Assembly: GCF_009811755.1 (NCBI RefSeq)
Contig: NZ_BLIV01000009.1
Span: 1 to 64,000, forward strand
Reading direction: 5' to 3'
DNA from: Roseobacter cerasinus
GTDB lineage: Bacteria; Pseudomonadota; Alphaproteobacteria; Rhodobacterales; Rhodobacteraceae
Length of the DNA: 64,000 bases
Below the pieces are notes generated by a model. That model saw only the letters and a program-made list of their open reading frames with translations. It made no database searches and was not told the origin of the DNA. Shown in pieces: positions 1 to 8,158 of this stretch. The translations under genes and the position numbers were made by a program. Position 1 is the stretch's first letter, and every line of letters starts with the position of its first letter.

Positions 1-62
1 CCAGCCTGGTGCTCTTTCAGAATGCCAATGATCTGTTCTTCGCTGAAACGGCTTCTCTTCAT
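1..62 (-). CDS. IS3-family transposase OrfA, N-terminal 20 codons (cut by window edge)
   Basis: Reading the minus strand from 62 gives M-K-R-S-R-F-S-E-E-Q-I-I-G-I-L-K-E-H-Q-A, the typical opening of the small helix-turn-helix OrfA of IS3-family elements (IS407/IS51-like groups). OrfA binds the element ends and, joined to OrfB by frameshifting, forms the active transposase. A strong ribosome binding site (GGAG) lies 8 bases upstream of the ATG. Only the first codons are in the window, so I cannot tell whether the element is intact. Its outer end is the inverted repeat at about 112-127. The family call rests on the short but characteristic N-terminus. Confidence 0.85.
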   Translation of the reverse strand, partial: MKRSRFSEEQIIGILKEHQA

Positions 63-111
63 CGTCTGTCTCCTCAGTTGGAGAACAGGCTAACCAAAAT
101 TCGAGGACATT

Positions 112-127
112 TCAGGGGAGCAGGTCA
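112..127 (-). repeat. terminal inverted repeat of the IS3-family element
   Basis: Read on the minus strand the element starts TGACCTGCTCCCCTGA, a typical IS3-family end (TG at the tip, GC-rich run), 50 bases upstream of the transposase start. Host sequence begins at about 128. The other end and the target duplication are outside the window, so the exact boundary (within 1-3 bases) is inferred. Confidence 0.7.
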
Positions 128-254
128 GGGTTGTGGAAAGACACACTTCGTAACGAAGCTTCTGGAAGATGATTCATTCACAGATCGCAAACCGATTTAC
201 CTTTCGGTCTTTGGAATTGCTGACATCCAATCTTTTGAAACTAGTCTCTTTTAG
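128..254 (+). pseudogene. P-loop NTPase fragment (Walker A region only), truncated by the IS
   Basis: Immediately after the IS end the plus strand reads GCGKTHFVTKLL, a Walker A motif, followed by a segment containing IYLSVFGIADIQSFETSLF. A P-loop followed by a beta strand of the type Y-[LI]-S-[VL]-[FN]-G is what I expect in KAP-like or related STAND/AAA P-loop NTPases, some of which act in phage defence. The open frame runs on into the IS upstream and ends at a TAG at 252-254, only about 43 residues after the P-loop. Everything upstream of the P-loop is replaced by the IS and everything downstream by an unrelated fragment. It is a gene remnant with no expected function. The exact NTPase family is uncertain. 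Confidence 0.55.
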
Positions 255-547
255 GTGGGGCCTATGCGTCCCAACCAACCTATTCATACCAGACTGGTCC
301 AGATGGCAAACGCTATGCCATTGGCGGTCAGGTTCAGATTGACGTCTCGCCCGTTGCGGACGATCCAGAAGCCACGATTGCGAAGATGATGATTTTGAAA
401 GCTGCCGCGCTTGCTCCGGCAGAACCGTCATCAGCGGATCGCAAGGTCGCATCCATGGCAGACTCTATACGTGCGCAAGCCCAAGCCGAGCTGGCGTCAG
501 TCAAAGCAGTAGAGCGACGTGGAGAAAGCGTCGATGTTCGGATTTAA
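254..547 (+). pseudogene. SprA-like (putative metalloprotease family) C-terminal fragment
   Basis: In the frame ending at TAA 545-547 the sequence reads GGAYAS, then TGPDGKRYAIGGQVQIDVSP, then DDPEATIAKM and AALAPAEPSSADRKVA, ending in an Ala/Glu-rich tail. This matches the conserved C-terminal core of SprA-related proteins (often named putative metalloprotease CJM1_0395 family). No start codon or N-terminal half is present, and an in-frame TAG at 242-244 closes the frame just upstream. The homology begins exactly where the P-loop fragment ends, so the two are joined by a deletion or illegitimate recombination. The family assignment is from memory of the motif pattern. Confidence 0.6.
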
Positions 548-1058
548 GGCTTTTTCAAACGCCAAGGTTCTCCGAAAAACCAATAAAGCCGATCACGTGA
601 TGAGAAAATCGTCAATTGATTCCCCGGCGTCAAGCTGATCTCGGCATGCCGGTCGGCCGTCGATAGCCGTTTCACTTCGCAAAATGAGCGTCGCGAACGC
701 CCCAAGGCAACCTGGTCCTGCGGATCGTTCCAAAGTTTGCGAAACCTGGTTTGACTTACGAGTCAGGCGACTTTTGAAGCTTCAGGATTTTCAAGACCAA
801 CGGCTTTGAAAGTTTGCGTTTGTATTGGTGCGGTGGCTTCATTGACTGCACGCAGGGTGTTTGCGTGATCCTTGTTCTTACCACTGTTTTTGCGCATCAA
901 GGCAAAAACAGTATGGCCCGATGCGGATCCAATATACCTGACTGCGCAGCAGCAAATCCATTGCACGGTTGCCAGCTCGCACCCAGCGCATTGCAATTCG
1001 CCTTGGCAGGACCGCAGGCAAAGCTATACATAGAAGAAACGACCGAATAGGCGGGCCA
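548..1058. other. about 500 bp with no recognisable gene
   Basis: Several short open frames exist on both strands (for example minus 763-996), but none has a good ribosome binding site or a sequence I recognise, and they overlap each other. The stretch lies between the decayed fragments at 128-547 and the intact gene at 1059. It is most simply read as decayed sequence plus the promoter region of the downstream gene. Confidence 0.5.
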
Positions 1059-2066
1059 ATGGCCGAAACGGCTGATGCCGCAGAGAGAAATTTCAATGTT
1101 GTGGTGGTCGCGCAGCGTGGGCGATTGACCTATGAAGCGTTGCTATTCGCTGCCTCTCTGCGCGAGATGAGCCCGGACTTCAAAGGTCAACTTCTGATAG
1201 CGGAACCGCAGCCCGGCGCCCTTTGGCCAAAAGATCCCCGTATCTCAGATCAGGGTGCACGGGAGATGCTGGTCACCTTGGACGCCGAGATTGTTCCGTT
1301 CCACAGCCGCCACTTTGGCGCCGACTACCCTCATGGCAACAAGATAGAGCTGCTGCGCGCGCTGCCTGAGGGGGAGCCCTTTGTGTTCTTCGACACCGAT
1401 ACGCTGATCACCGGCGATCTGTGCGCCGTCCCCTTCGATTTTGACAGGCCCTCAGCGTCCCTGCGCCGCGAAGGCACCTGGCCCAAGCCCGAAACCTATG
1501 GTCCGGGGTACGCGGGGCTCTGGAAATCGCTCTACACCAAGTTTGGCCTCGATTTTGACAGCTCGCTCGACTTGACCCAGCCAGAGAGCTACTGGAAACG
1601 CTACCTCTATTTCAATGCCGGGTTCTTCTACTATCGCTGCCCACGCGCCTTCGGGGCGCTCTTCGAAGACTATGCCACCGCAATCCGTGATGACCCTCCG
1701 ATGGCGCTTTGTGCGCAGGAGCTGCACCCCTGGCTCGACCAAATCGCGCTGCCGCTGGTGATCCACGCCTTGGGCGGCGGGCGCGATACGCTGCCGCCCG
1801 GGCTGCTCGACGGCCGGGTCAGCTGTCACTACCGCCTCTTGCCGCTGCTCTACGCCCGCGAGAGCGACCATGTGATCGAGGTGCTGGAACGGGTGGCCAC
1901 GCCCAACAAGCTGAAGAAACTGCTCAAGGCTCATGAGCCGATCAAACGTATGGTCTATCAGGGGCGCGGCGCCAAGGTGCGCGCGCTCTTTGATCAAGCG
2001 CATCTGCCCACGCGCGAACAGATGATCCGCAACCGGATCAAGGCCAACGGCTTCTGGATGCGGTAA
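1059..2066 (+). CDS. glycosyltransferase-like protein (GT-A-type DxD)
   Basis: 335 residues. The N-terminus NVVVVAQRGRLTYEALLFAASL and the segment FVFFDTDTLITGDL (D112-T-D114) look like a nucleotide-diphospho-sugar transferase of GT-A fold. The DxD would bind the metal and sugar nucleotide. No signal peptide or membrane segment is seen, so the protein should be cytoplasmic or peripheral. I chose the ATG at 1059 because it opens the conserved-looking domain; a frame upstream to 969 lacks family-like sequence. The ribosome binding site is weak (AGGCGGG). It stands alone, 73 bp ahead of metY, with no other polysaccharide gene beside it. The acceptor and sugar are unknown. Confidence 0.65.
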   Translation: MAETADAAERNFNVVVVAQRGRLTYEALLFAASLREMSPDFKGQLLIAEPQPGALWPKDPRISDQGAREMLVTLDAEIVPFHSRHFGADYPHGNKIELLRALPEGEPFVFFDTDTLITGDLCAVPFDFDRPSASLRREGTWPKPETYGPGYAGLWKSLYTKFGLDFDSSLDLTQPESYWKRYLYFNAGFFYYRCPRAFGALFEDYATAIRDDPPMALCAQELHPWLDQIALPLVIHALGGGRDTLPPGLLDGRVSCHYRLLPLLYARESDHVIEVLERVATPNKLKKLLKAHEPIKRMVYQGRGAKVRALFDQAHLPTREQMIRNRIKANGFWMR

Positions 2067-2139
2067 GGCCCCTGCCCTTGTCTGCCCGCCGGGCATGGCC
2101 TAACGATACGGGCAACAGGTTCACCAGGAGGATCCCCCC

Positions 2140-3432
2140 ATGACAGACGGCCCCGACTACGGGTTTGACACGCTGCAAATCCACGCAGGCGCCCGGCCAG
2201 ACCCGGCCACAGGTGCCCGGCAGACACCGATCTACCAGACCACGGCCTATGTGTTCCGCGATGCCGATCACGCCGCCGCGCTCTTCAACCTGCAGGAAGT
2301 CGGCTTCATCTATTCGCGGCTGACCAACCCGACCGTGGCGGTGCTGCAAGAACGCATCGCCATGCTGGAGGGCGGTGTGGGAGCGGCCTGCTGCTCCTCC
2401 GGGCACGCGGCGCAGATCATGGCGCTCTTCCCGCTGATGGGGCCGGGCAAGAACATCGTCGCCTCCACCCGCCTTTACGGCGGCACCGTCACGCAGTTCA
2501 GCCACACCATCAAGCGCTTCGGCTGGGAGTGCACCTTTGTCGATTTCGACGATCTAGATGCGGTGAAGGCCGCGATTGACGACAACACCCGCGCGGTCTT
2601 CTGCGAGGCGATTGCAAACCCCGGCGGCTATATCACTGACCTCGATGCCATCTCGAAGATCTCGGACGCTGCGGGCATCCCGCTGATCGTCGACAACACC
2701 TCAGCCACGCCGTACCTCTGCCGCCCCATCGAGCATGGTGCCACGCTGGTGGTGCACTCAACCACCAAATACCTGACCGGCAACGGCACCGTCACCGGCG
2801 GCTGCGTGGTGGATTCGGGCAAGTTCGACTGGTCGGCCAATGACAAGTTCCCCTCGCTGAGTGAGCCCGAACCTGCCTATCACGGGCTGAAGTTCCACGA
2901 GACATTTGGCCCACTGGCCTTCACCTTCCACTCCATCGCAGTCGGTCTACGCGATTTGGGTATGACGATGAACCCGCAGGCGGCGCATTACACGCTGATG
3001 GGTACGGAAACGCTGTCGCTGCGGATGGACCGGCATGTGGAGAATGCCGAGACCGTCGCGGGCTGGCTGGAGAAAGACCCGCGTGTCGACTACGTGACCT
3101 ATGCGGGCCTGAAGTCCTCCCCCTATCATGACCGGGTGAAAAAGATCTGCCCGCGCGGCGCTGGTGGCCTCTTCACCTTTGCGATCAAAGGCGGCTATGA
3201 GGCTTGCGTGAAATTCGTGAATGCGCTGGAGATCTTCAGCCATGTGGCCAACCTCGGCGATACGCGCAGCCTGGTGATCCACTCCGCATCGACAACCCAC
3301 CGCCAACTCACAGCGGAGCAGCAGGAGGCCGCCGGAGCCGGACCATCCGTGGTGCGCATTTCCATCGGGACGGAAAATGCCGACGATCTGATCGCCGATC
3401 TGGATCAGGCGCTGGCCAAAGCGGCAAGCTGA
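2140..3432 (+). CDS. metY: O-acetylhomoserine sulfhydrylase (aminocarboxypropyltransferase)
   Basis: 430 residues, normal length for MetY of the Cys/Met-metabolism PLP enzyme family. It converts O-acetylhomoserine plus sulfide to homocysteine in direct sulfhydrylation toward methionine. Visible landmarks are YSRLTNPT (58-65), the PLP ring-stacking and phosphate region CCSSGHAAQIMAL (84-96), VDNTSATPYL (184-193) and the Schiff-base lysine K210 in HSTTKYLTGNGTVTGG. Cytoplasmic, usually a tetramer. A good ribosome binding site (CAGGAGG) precedes the ATG, and a strong terminator follows at 3472-3503. It appears to be a single-gene unit. The serine in VDNTSATP replaces the more usual Phe; this looks like a subfamily trait rather than damage. 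Confidence 0.93.
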   Translation: MTDGPDYGFDTLQIHAGARPDPATGARQTPIYQTTAYVFRDADHAAALFNLQEVGFIYSRLTNPTVAVLQERIAMLEGGVGAACCSSGHAAQIMALFPLMGPGKNIVASTRLYGGTVTQFSHTIKRFGWECTFVDFDDLDAVKAAIDDNTRAVFCEAIANPGGYITDLDAISKISDAAGIPLIVDNTSATPYLCRPIEHGATLVVHSTTKYLTGNGTVTGGCVVDSGKFDWSANDKFPSLSEPEPAYHGLKFHETFGPLAFTFHSIAVGLRDLGMTMNPQAAHYTLMGTETLSLRMDRHVENAETVAGWLEKDPRVDYVTYAGLKSSPYHDRVKKICPRGAGGLFTFAIKGGYEACVKFVNALEIFSHVANLGDTRSLVIHSASTTHRQLTAEQQEAAGAGPSVVRISIGTENADDLIADLDQALAKAAS

Positions 3433-3471
3433 TCGCGGGACCGGCAGACCGGGCAGGTCTGCTGAGATAAC

Positions 3472-3503
3472 AAAGAGGCGCCCAAACGAGGCGCCTCTTT
3501 TCA
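3472..3503 (+). terminator. bidirectional intrinsic terminator after metY
   Basis: A perfect 11-bp stem (3472-3482 with 3490-3500, AAAGAGGCGCC/GGCGCCTCTTT) with a 7-base loop continues into a T-run on the plus strand. The flanking A's give a T-rich tail on the minus strand as well, suiting its place between the convergent metY and SIMPL genes. Confidence 0.9.
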
Positions 3504-3548
3504 TTGGCCCGCTGGCACGGTGCTTAAAGCGTCATGCAAAAAACCTGA

Positions 3549-3595
3549 ATCACATATCGCTGCCTGAAATCAAAGATTTCAACGCGATATGTGAT
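3549..3595. repeat. long nested inverted repeat (47-nt hairpin)
   Basis: Outer 12-bp arms ATCACATATCGC (3549-3560) and GCGATATGTGAT (3584-3595) are perfect. Inside them lies a second perfect 7-bp stem, TGAAATC (3565-3571) and GATTTCA (3575-3581), with an AAA loop. Only a small 4x2 internal loop separates the two stems. There is no T-run, and a separate terminator already lies upstream at 3472-3503. It sits between the convergent metY and SIMPL genes. It could be an extragenic palindromic repeat, a folded 3' end protecting mRNA, or a protein-binding site. Confidence 0.8.
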
Positions 3596-3626
3596 GTTTG
3601 ATATCTCAGGTATTTCGTCGGCCGCT

Positions 3627-4310
3627 CTAGTCGGCGATGTCGAACACCATGTTGACCTGAGCCGAGATCGACAGCTCACCTTGCGCAATCGGCACGTCCG
3701 CCGCTGCACGGGACAACGCCATTTCCATCATCTGCGGGCGGGCAACGCCGTCATGTTCGCTGATGGAGCGAATGTCCCCCAGCGCGACACCTGCCGCCTC
3801 CGCCAGCTGCCGCGCGCGGTCCATCGCATCAGCAACCGCCGCTGCCCGCGCCGCATCCTGTGCCGGTTTCGGATCCTGCAGCCCGAACGACAACCCGTTG
3901 AACCTGTTGGCCCCATCCGAGATCACCAGATCCAACACCCGCCCCAGACCATCCAGATCCCGCACCCGAACGGTCAGCATATTGGTGGCGGTGAAGCCGG
4001 TGATGCGGCGGCTGTCCGAATTGTAGTCTGACCAGACCGGTTGCAGCGACAGTTGGTCGGTCTGCACGTCCAGTGGGGAGATCCCGGCCTGCTCCAGCCG
4101 GTCCAACACGGCCGCCACCGCGCCCGAGGTCGCGGTCATGGCATCCGCCGCCCGCTCTGCCTGCTCGGTCACCCCGAGGCTCAGCGTCGCCATATCGGGC
4201 ACCATCTCAACAGTGCCAACACCGGTGACCGTTATGATCTCGTCCTCATCGGCCCAGGCTGCACCGGCAGCCAGCCCCACGATCAGCAGGGCTCTCAAAA
4301 CATATCTCAT
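3627..4310 (-). CDS. SIMPL-domain (DUF541) periplasmic protein
   Basis: 227 residues. The N-terminus MRYVLRALLIVGLAAGAAWA is a signal peptide, with likely cleavage after A-W-A near residue 20. The rest is one SIMPL/DUF541 domain: ITVTGVGTVEMVPDMATLSLGV, a helical pairing segment, then FTATNMLTVRVRDLDGLGRVLD and the C-terminal ISAQVNMVFDI strand. Proteins of this family are periplasmic or outer-membrane associated and are linked to oxidative stress or outer-membrane homeostasis in a few species. The biochemical role is not settled. A clear AGGAG lies 8 bases before the ATG at 4310. Divergent from the PilM/PilP-like gene across 157 bp that include a 12-bp palindrome. Confidence 0.85.
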   Translation of the reverse strand: MRYVLRALLIVGLAAGAAWADEDEIITVTGVGTVEMVPDMATLSLGVTEQAERAADAMTATSGAVAAVLDRLEQAGISPLDVQTDQLSLQPVWSDYNSDSRRITGFTATNMLTVRVRDLDGLGRVLDLVISDGANRFNGLSFGLQDPKPAQDAARAAAVADAMDRARQLAEAAGVALGDIRSISEHDGVARPQMMEMALSRAAADVPIAQGELSISAQVNMVFDIAD

Positions 4311-4363
4311 AGCGCTTCTCCTCGTTACATCTGCATGTCACCTGACTGCCCGTTCAGCAGCAA

Positions 4364-4375
4364 GTGGTTAACCAC
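4364..4375. promoter_or_regulatory. 12-bp palindrome GTGGTTAACCAC in a divergent promoter region
   Basis: A perfect 12-bp palindrome lies between the divergent SIMPL gene and the PilM/PilP-like gene. A second pair of TTAA boxes follows at 4412-4415 and 4424-4427 (spacing 8). TTAA pairs resemble CtrA sites, whose usual spacing is 7, so that link is only a suggestion. Confidence 0.4.
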
Positions 4376-4467
4376 GCCTTTACTTTTCCTCGGCAAAGAC
4401 CTGCTGTATGCTTAACGCATCCATTAACCAACTGTGCAAGGTCGGCTGTGACTGGTAAACCCACGAC

Positions 4468-6714
4468 ATGAAACCAAACTTCGCGCTGTCTCTGTCCTTT
4501 GAGAGCATCTGCCTGCTGCACCGCGTGCCTGCTGGCTGGTGCAAGGTTGGCGAGGTTTCGCCGGAAGACCCGGATCTGGTCGACCGTCTGGCGGTCTTGC
4601 GCAGGACAGGCTGCGCTCTGGCACCCGAGGGGCTGCGTTGCAAACTGGTGATCCCGAACCCGCAGATCCGCTATCTCCGCATCGACACGCCTGGCCTGAC
4701 GCCAGCCGAGGCGCGTGATGCGGCACGTGACGCGCTGTCGGGGGCGACGCCCTATCCGGTGGATGATCTGGCCTTCGACATCAGCCAGCAGGGTGACGTG
4801 ACGCAGGTGGCCGCGGTCGCCCTTGAGACCTTGCAGGAGGCGGAGGCCTTCGCGACCCAACATGCGTTCCACGCGGTGAGTTTCGTGGCCAGACCCGATC
4901 AGGACAACTACGTGGGCGAGCCCTACTTTGGCCCGACGCACGCGGCACGGTCCCTGCTGGACGCCGGTCAAACAGTGGAGCCCGATGCGGATGCCATCGT
5001 CATCGTTGAGGCAGGTTCACGACCCCAGATGGCAGAGGAGCAACCTGCCCCGCAACCGGTCGAAGCCCCTGCTCCAACCTTCCGATCCACCCGCGCTGTC
5101 GACCCCCAGATCCCACCGCGCACTGCGCGCGGCGACGTCCCGCCCATCATTGGCGTGGCCGACCCAAGCCTGCCGCCGCGCGACGTGGCCCCTGGACCGG
5201 CGTTCGCAAGCCGCCGCGCGGACCCTCCGGCACCACCACGGGTCTACAAAACGCCGCCCGCTCCTGCGTGGAGCGGCTTTGCCGAACAAGCGGAACCTTT
5301 TGTCCACAAACCCAAGCCCCCGCGTCCAGAACGCGCGGGCCTCTCTGCGCCGTCCCCCAAGACCCCCAAGGTCAACACCGAAACCGAGCGAATGACCGTT
5401 TTTGGCGCGCGCGGCCCAGACGGGGATCAGCCGCGAGGGTTCCGTCTGCCGCTGGGGCTAACAGCTGTGCTTGTCCTCATTCTGGCCGGGCTTGGCGCTG
5501 CGTCTTTCGACACGCTGAGCGAAACCTTCGCCAAATGGACAGGTCAAGACGACCCCTCTGAGAAAGAGATCGTGGCCGTCGAAGTCGCCCCTCCGGTCAC
5601 TCAGACAGATGACGTTGAATTGGAGCGCGCGCCCACAGCACCGCAGCCCGCGCTCAGCGATGAAGATACCGCTGTGCTGGATGCGCTGCGCGAGATCCAG
5701 ACAGCGGATGGGGCTGCCGAGACCGAGGCCGATCAACGCACCTCATACGCGGCCACCGGCATCTGGCCGCAGGCCCCGGCGGTGCCGTCACCGCCGCCGC
5801 TTGTGGATATAGAGGATCTCTACGTCACCAGCATCGACCCGATTGAGCCTGCCTTCGATGCCGTCGCACTGCCGGATGTGGCAACGCTCACACCAGACAC
5901 TGTTTTTGATGCGCCAAGCTCACCAGCCGCCGCCGGAACCAGCTTTGCGCTGGATCCGCGCGGCCTTGTGATCGCCAGCGCCGCAGGCACGATCAGCCCC
6001 GATGGCATCCCGATTTTCGCAGGTCCCCCGCCAGCGCGCCCTGCGTCCATCCCACAGCGCAGTGCAACCACCACAACCGCCATAAATCCGATCGAAACGG
6101 AGTTCGCCGACGTCAGGCCCCGCCCCCGCCCCGCAGACCTGATTGAAACGGCAGAACGTGCTGCATTGGACGGGCTGACTCGGGATGAGCTTGCGGAGTT
6201 CCGCCCCCCCATTCGGCCCCAGATCGCCACTGCAGCTGCGCCGGCTCGAACAGCCAGCCTGGTCCCCTTGGACGACGCGCCGACACAGCGCATCCAAGCC
6301 AGCAACCCGGGCCTGGCCCTGGCCGCCTCCCTTCGACCCGATGCGCGCCCCAGCAACTTCGGCCAGATCGTGGCGCGTGCGCAACGGACCGCAGCCTCGG
6401 CAGCGGCCATTGGTACCGCCAGCATCGCGCCAGTACCGCCCCCCCGCGCAGTTGCCCCAAGCATACCTTCCAGCGCATCGGTGGCGCGCGAAGCAACACT
6501 TCGCAACGCCATCAACCTGCGGAATGTGAACCTCATCGGGGTCTATGGAACACCCTCTTCGCGCCGCGCTCTCGTGCGCCTGTCCAACGGGCGCTACAAG
6601 AAAGTGCAAGTGGGCGACCGGATCGATGGCGGGCGTGTCTCAGCCATCGGCGAGGGCGAACTGCGGTACCAAAAACGCGGTCGCAACATCGTCCTGAAAA
6701 TGCCCCGCAGCTGA
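4468..6714 (+). CDS. large proline-rich membrane protein with PilM/GspL-like N-terminus and PilP-like C-terminus
   Basis: 748 residues. Residues 1-150 (for example VIPNPQIRYLRIDTPGLTPAEARDAARDAL) resemble the actin-like PilM/GspL fold. Residues about 160-320 are Pro/Ala-rich and low in complexity. One membrane segment follows at about 326-347 (LPLGLTAVLVLILAGLGAAS). A long Pro/Ala/Thr-rich periplasmic stretch then leads to a compact C-terminal domain from about 675 (RNVNLIGVYGTPSSRRALVRLSNGRYKKVQVGDRIDGG), which has the beta-rich pattern of type IV pilus PilP or GspC HR domains. The layout suggests an inner-membrane scaffold spanning cytoplasm to periplasm. No pilus or secretion genes lie beside it, so its partner system is unknown. 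It is often annotated simply as hypothetical. The ribosome binding site is weak. Confidence 0.7.
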   Translation: MKPNFALSLSFESICLLHRVPAGWCKVGEVSPEDPDLVDRLAVLRRTGCALAPEGLRCKLVIPNPQIRYLRIDTPGLTPAEARDAARDALSGATPYPVDDLAFDISQQGDVTQVAAVALETLQEAEAFATQHAFHAVSFVARPDQDNYVGEPYFGPTHAARSLLDAGQTVEPDADAIVIVEAGSRPQMAEEQPAPQPVEAPAPTFRSTRAVDPQIPPRTARGDVPPIIGVADPSLPPRDVAPGPAFASRRADPPAPPRVYKTPPAPAWSGFAEQAEPFVHKPKPPRPERAGLSAPSPKTPKVNTETERMTVFGARGPDGDQPRGFRLPLGLTAVLVLILAGLGAASFDTLSETFAKWTGQDDPSEKEIVAVEVAPPVTQTDDVELERAPTAPQPALSDEDTAVLDALREIQTADGAAETEADQRTSYAATGIWPQAPAVPSPPPLVDIEDLYVTSIDPIEPAFDAVALPDVATLTPDTVFDAPSSPAAAGTSFALDPRGLVIASAAGTISPDGIPIFAGPPPARPASIPQRSATTTTAINPIETEFADVRPRPRPADLIETAERAALDGLTRDELAEFRPPIRPQIATAAAPARTASLVPLDDAPTQRIQASNPGLALAASLRPDARPSNFGQIVARAQRTAASAAAIGTASIAPVPPPRAVAPSIPSSASVAREATLRNAINLRNVNLIGVYGTPSSRRALVRLSNGRYKKVQVGDRIDGGRVSAIGEGELRYQKRGRNIVLKMPRS

Positions 6715-6906
6715 ACCCAGTCTGTGTTTCGTCCTACGCAGGCCTGACGACAACACTCACCCCGGACACGCGGGCGGTCTGTCTCTGACAGCGCTCAAAG
6801 CAAAATCAAAGATCCATCCCAAAACGGACAGGTGCAACAGACCCGTCCCGAAACTTGGCAGAGGCCCCGCCACCACCAACAGGTGGGGTGGGCTTTCAGG
6901 CCACCC

Positions 6907-8001
6907 CTACTCCGCCGCCAGCTCTCCGCTGTTGATCTGCTCCTGCTCGATGCTCTCGAACAGCGCCTTGAAGTTGCCCTCGCCAAAACCATCATCTCCC
7001 TTGCGCTGAATGAACTCAAAGAAGATCGGCCCGATCACGGTCTTGGAGAAAATCTGCAGCAGGATCTTGGTCTCGCCACCATCCACAACACCCTCGCCGT
7101 CAATCAGGATACCGTGCTTTTTCATCCGGTCGATCGGCTCCTCATGCCCCTCCACCCGGTTGCGGCTCAGCGCATAATAGGCCTCCGGCGGGCCAGGCAT
7201 GAAGGTCAAACCCCGGGCCGCGATCTCATCCGTGCTGTCGTAGATATTCCGCGCGCCCACCGCGATATGCTGAATGCCCTCGCCGTTGTATTTCTTGAGA
7301 TAAGACACGATCTGCCCCGTCTCCCCCCGATCCTCATTGATCGGAATACGGATACGCCCGCAAGGCGACGTGAGCGCCCGACTCAAGAGACCGCTGTACT
7401 TCCCCTCAATGTCAAAAAAACGGATCTCGCGAAAATTGAACAGATCACCATAAAAGCGAAACCACGTGTCCATGTTCCCGCGGTGCACATTGTGCGTCAG
7501 ATGATCAAGGTAGTAGAAGCCCACACCCGCAGGCTTGGACTGCGCGATCCAGTCATATTCCTCATTGTACGGGCTGGTGTCGTAGTATTGATCCACGAAG
7601 TAGAGCAGCGAACCACCAATCCCCATGATCGCGGGCACGTCCAGCACCTTGCCCGTCCCGTTATAGGGCTCAGCCCCCTGCGCCACCGCGTGATCAAAGG
7701 CTTTCTGCGCATCCACAACCCGCCACCCCATCGACGGCGCGCACGGCCCATGCGTCTCGACAAACCGCGCACCAAAGCTGCCCCCCTCGGCATTCAGAAC
7801 ATAGGTGATGTCACCCTGCTGCCACAGCTCGATCTGTTTGGTCTTGTGATTGGCGACATGCGCATAGCCCATCCGGGCAAAGAGATCGCGCAGCTCTTGT
7901 GGGTCGGGATGTGCAAACTCCACAAATTCAAACCCATCCGTCCCTGCCGGGTTTTCAGGCGTGATCTGCGATTTCGGTGCGTCATGCGGAAACGGACCCA
8001 T
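6907..8001 (-). CDS. hppD: 4-hydroxyphenylpyruvate dioxygenase
   Basis: 364 residues from ATG 8001, which has a strong GGAGG six bases upstream; a start 12 codons further up lacks one. The enzyme turns 4-hydroxyphenylpyruvate into homogentisate using Fe(II) and O2, the second step of tyrosine breakdown. Two vicinal-oxygen-chelate domains are visible. Iron ligands are the His in YYLDHLTHNV, the His in GIQHIAVG and the Glu in GPIFFEFIQRKG near the C-terminus. All are present, so it should be active. It is cytoplasmic. It is divergent from an Lrp-family regulator 157 bp away, a common arrangement suggesting amino-acid-responsive control. The homogentisate dioxygenase genes are not in this window. 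Confidence 0.95.
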   Translation of the reverse strand: MGPFPHDAPKSQITPENPAGTDGFEFVEFAHPDPQELRDLFARMGYAHVANHKTKQIELWQQGDITYVLNAEGGSFGARFVETHGPCAPSMGWRVVDAQKAFDHAVAQGAEPYNGTGKVLDVPAIMGIGGSLLYFVDQYYDTSPYNEEYDWIAQSKPAGVGFYYLDHLTHNVHRGNMDTWFRFYGDLFNFREIRFFDIEGKYSGLLSRALTSPCGRIRIPINEDRGETGQIVSYLKKYNGEGIQHIAVGARNIYDSTDEIAARGLTFMPGPPEAYYALSRNRVEGHEEPIDRMKKHGILIDGEGVVDGGETKILLQIFSKTVIGPIFFEFIQRKGDDGFGEGNFKALFESIEQEQINSGELAAE

Positions 8002-8158
8002 TTTGGCCTCCAATCTTGAGAAATGGCGCCTGGACAAGCGGCGTCTTGCTCAAAATATGACAGACCACACGTTAAGTCCGCGCAAACCTTCAGCGATCTA
8101 TGGTCATTCACGCGGGTATTCCGCAGGATATGGGCAATTCACCGAAAAAGGATGCACC

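Noticed and set aside
6868-6900. Possible terminator GC-rich hairpin after hppD (GCCCCGCCACC/GGTGGGGTGGGC)
   Set aside because: The stem is imperfect and not followed by a T-run on the hppD strand.
6832-8019. 395-codon plus-strand frame opposite hppD
   Set aside because: Antisense to hppD, which retains all iron ligands and a strong ribosome binding site.
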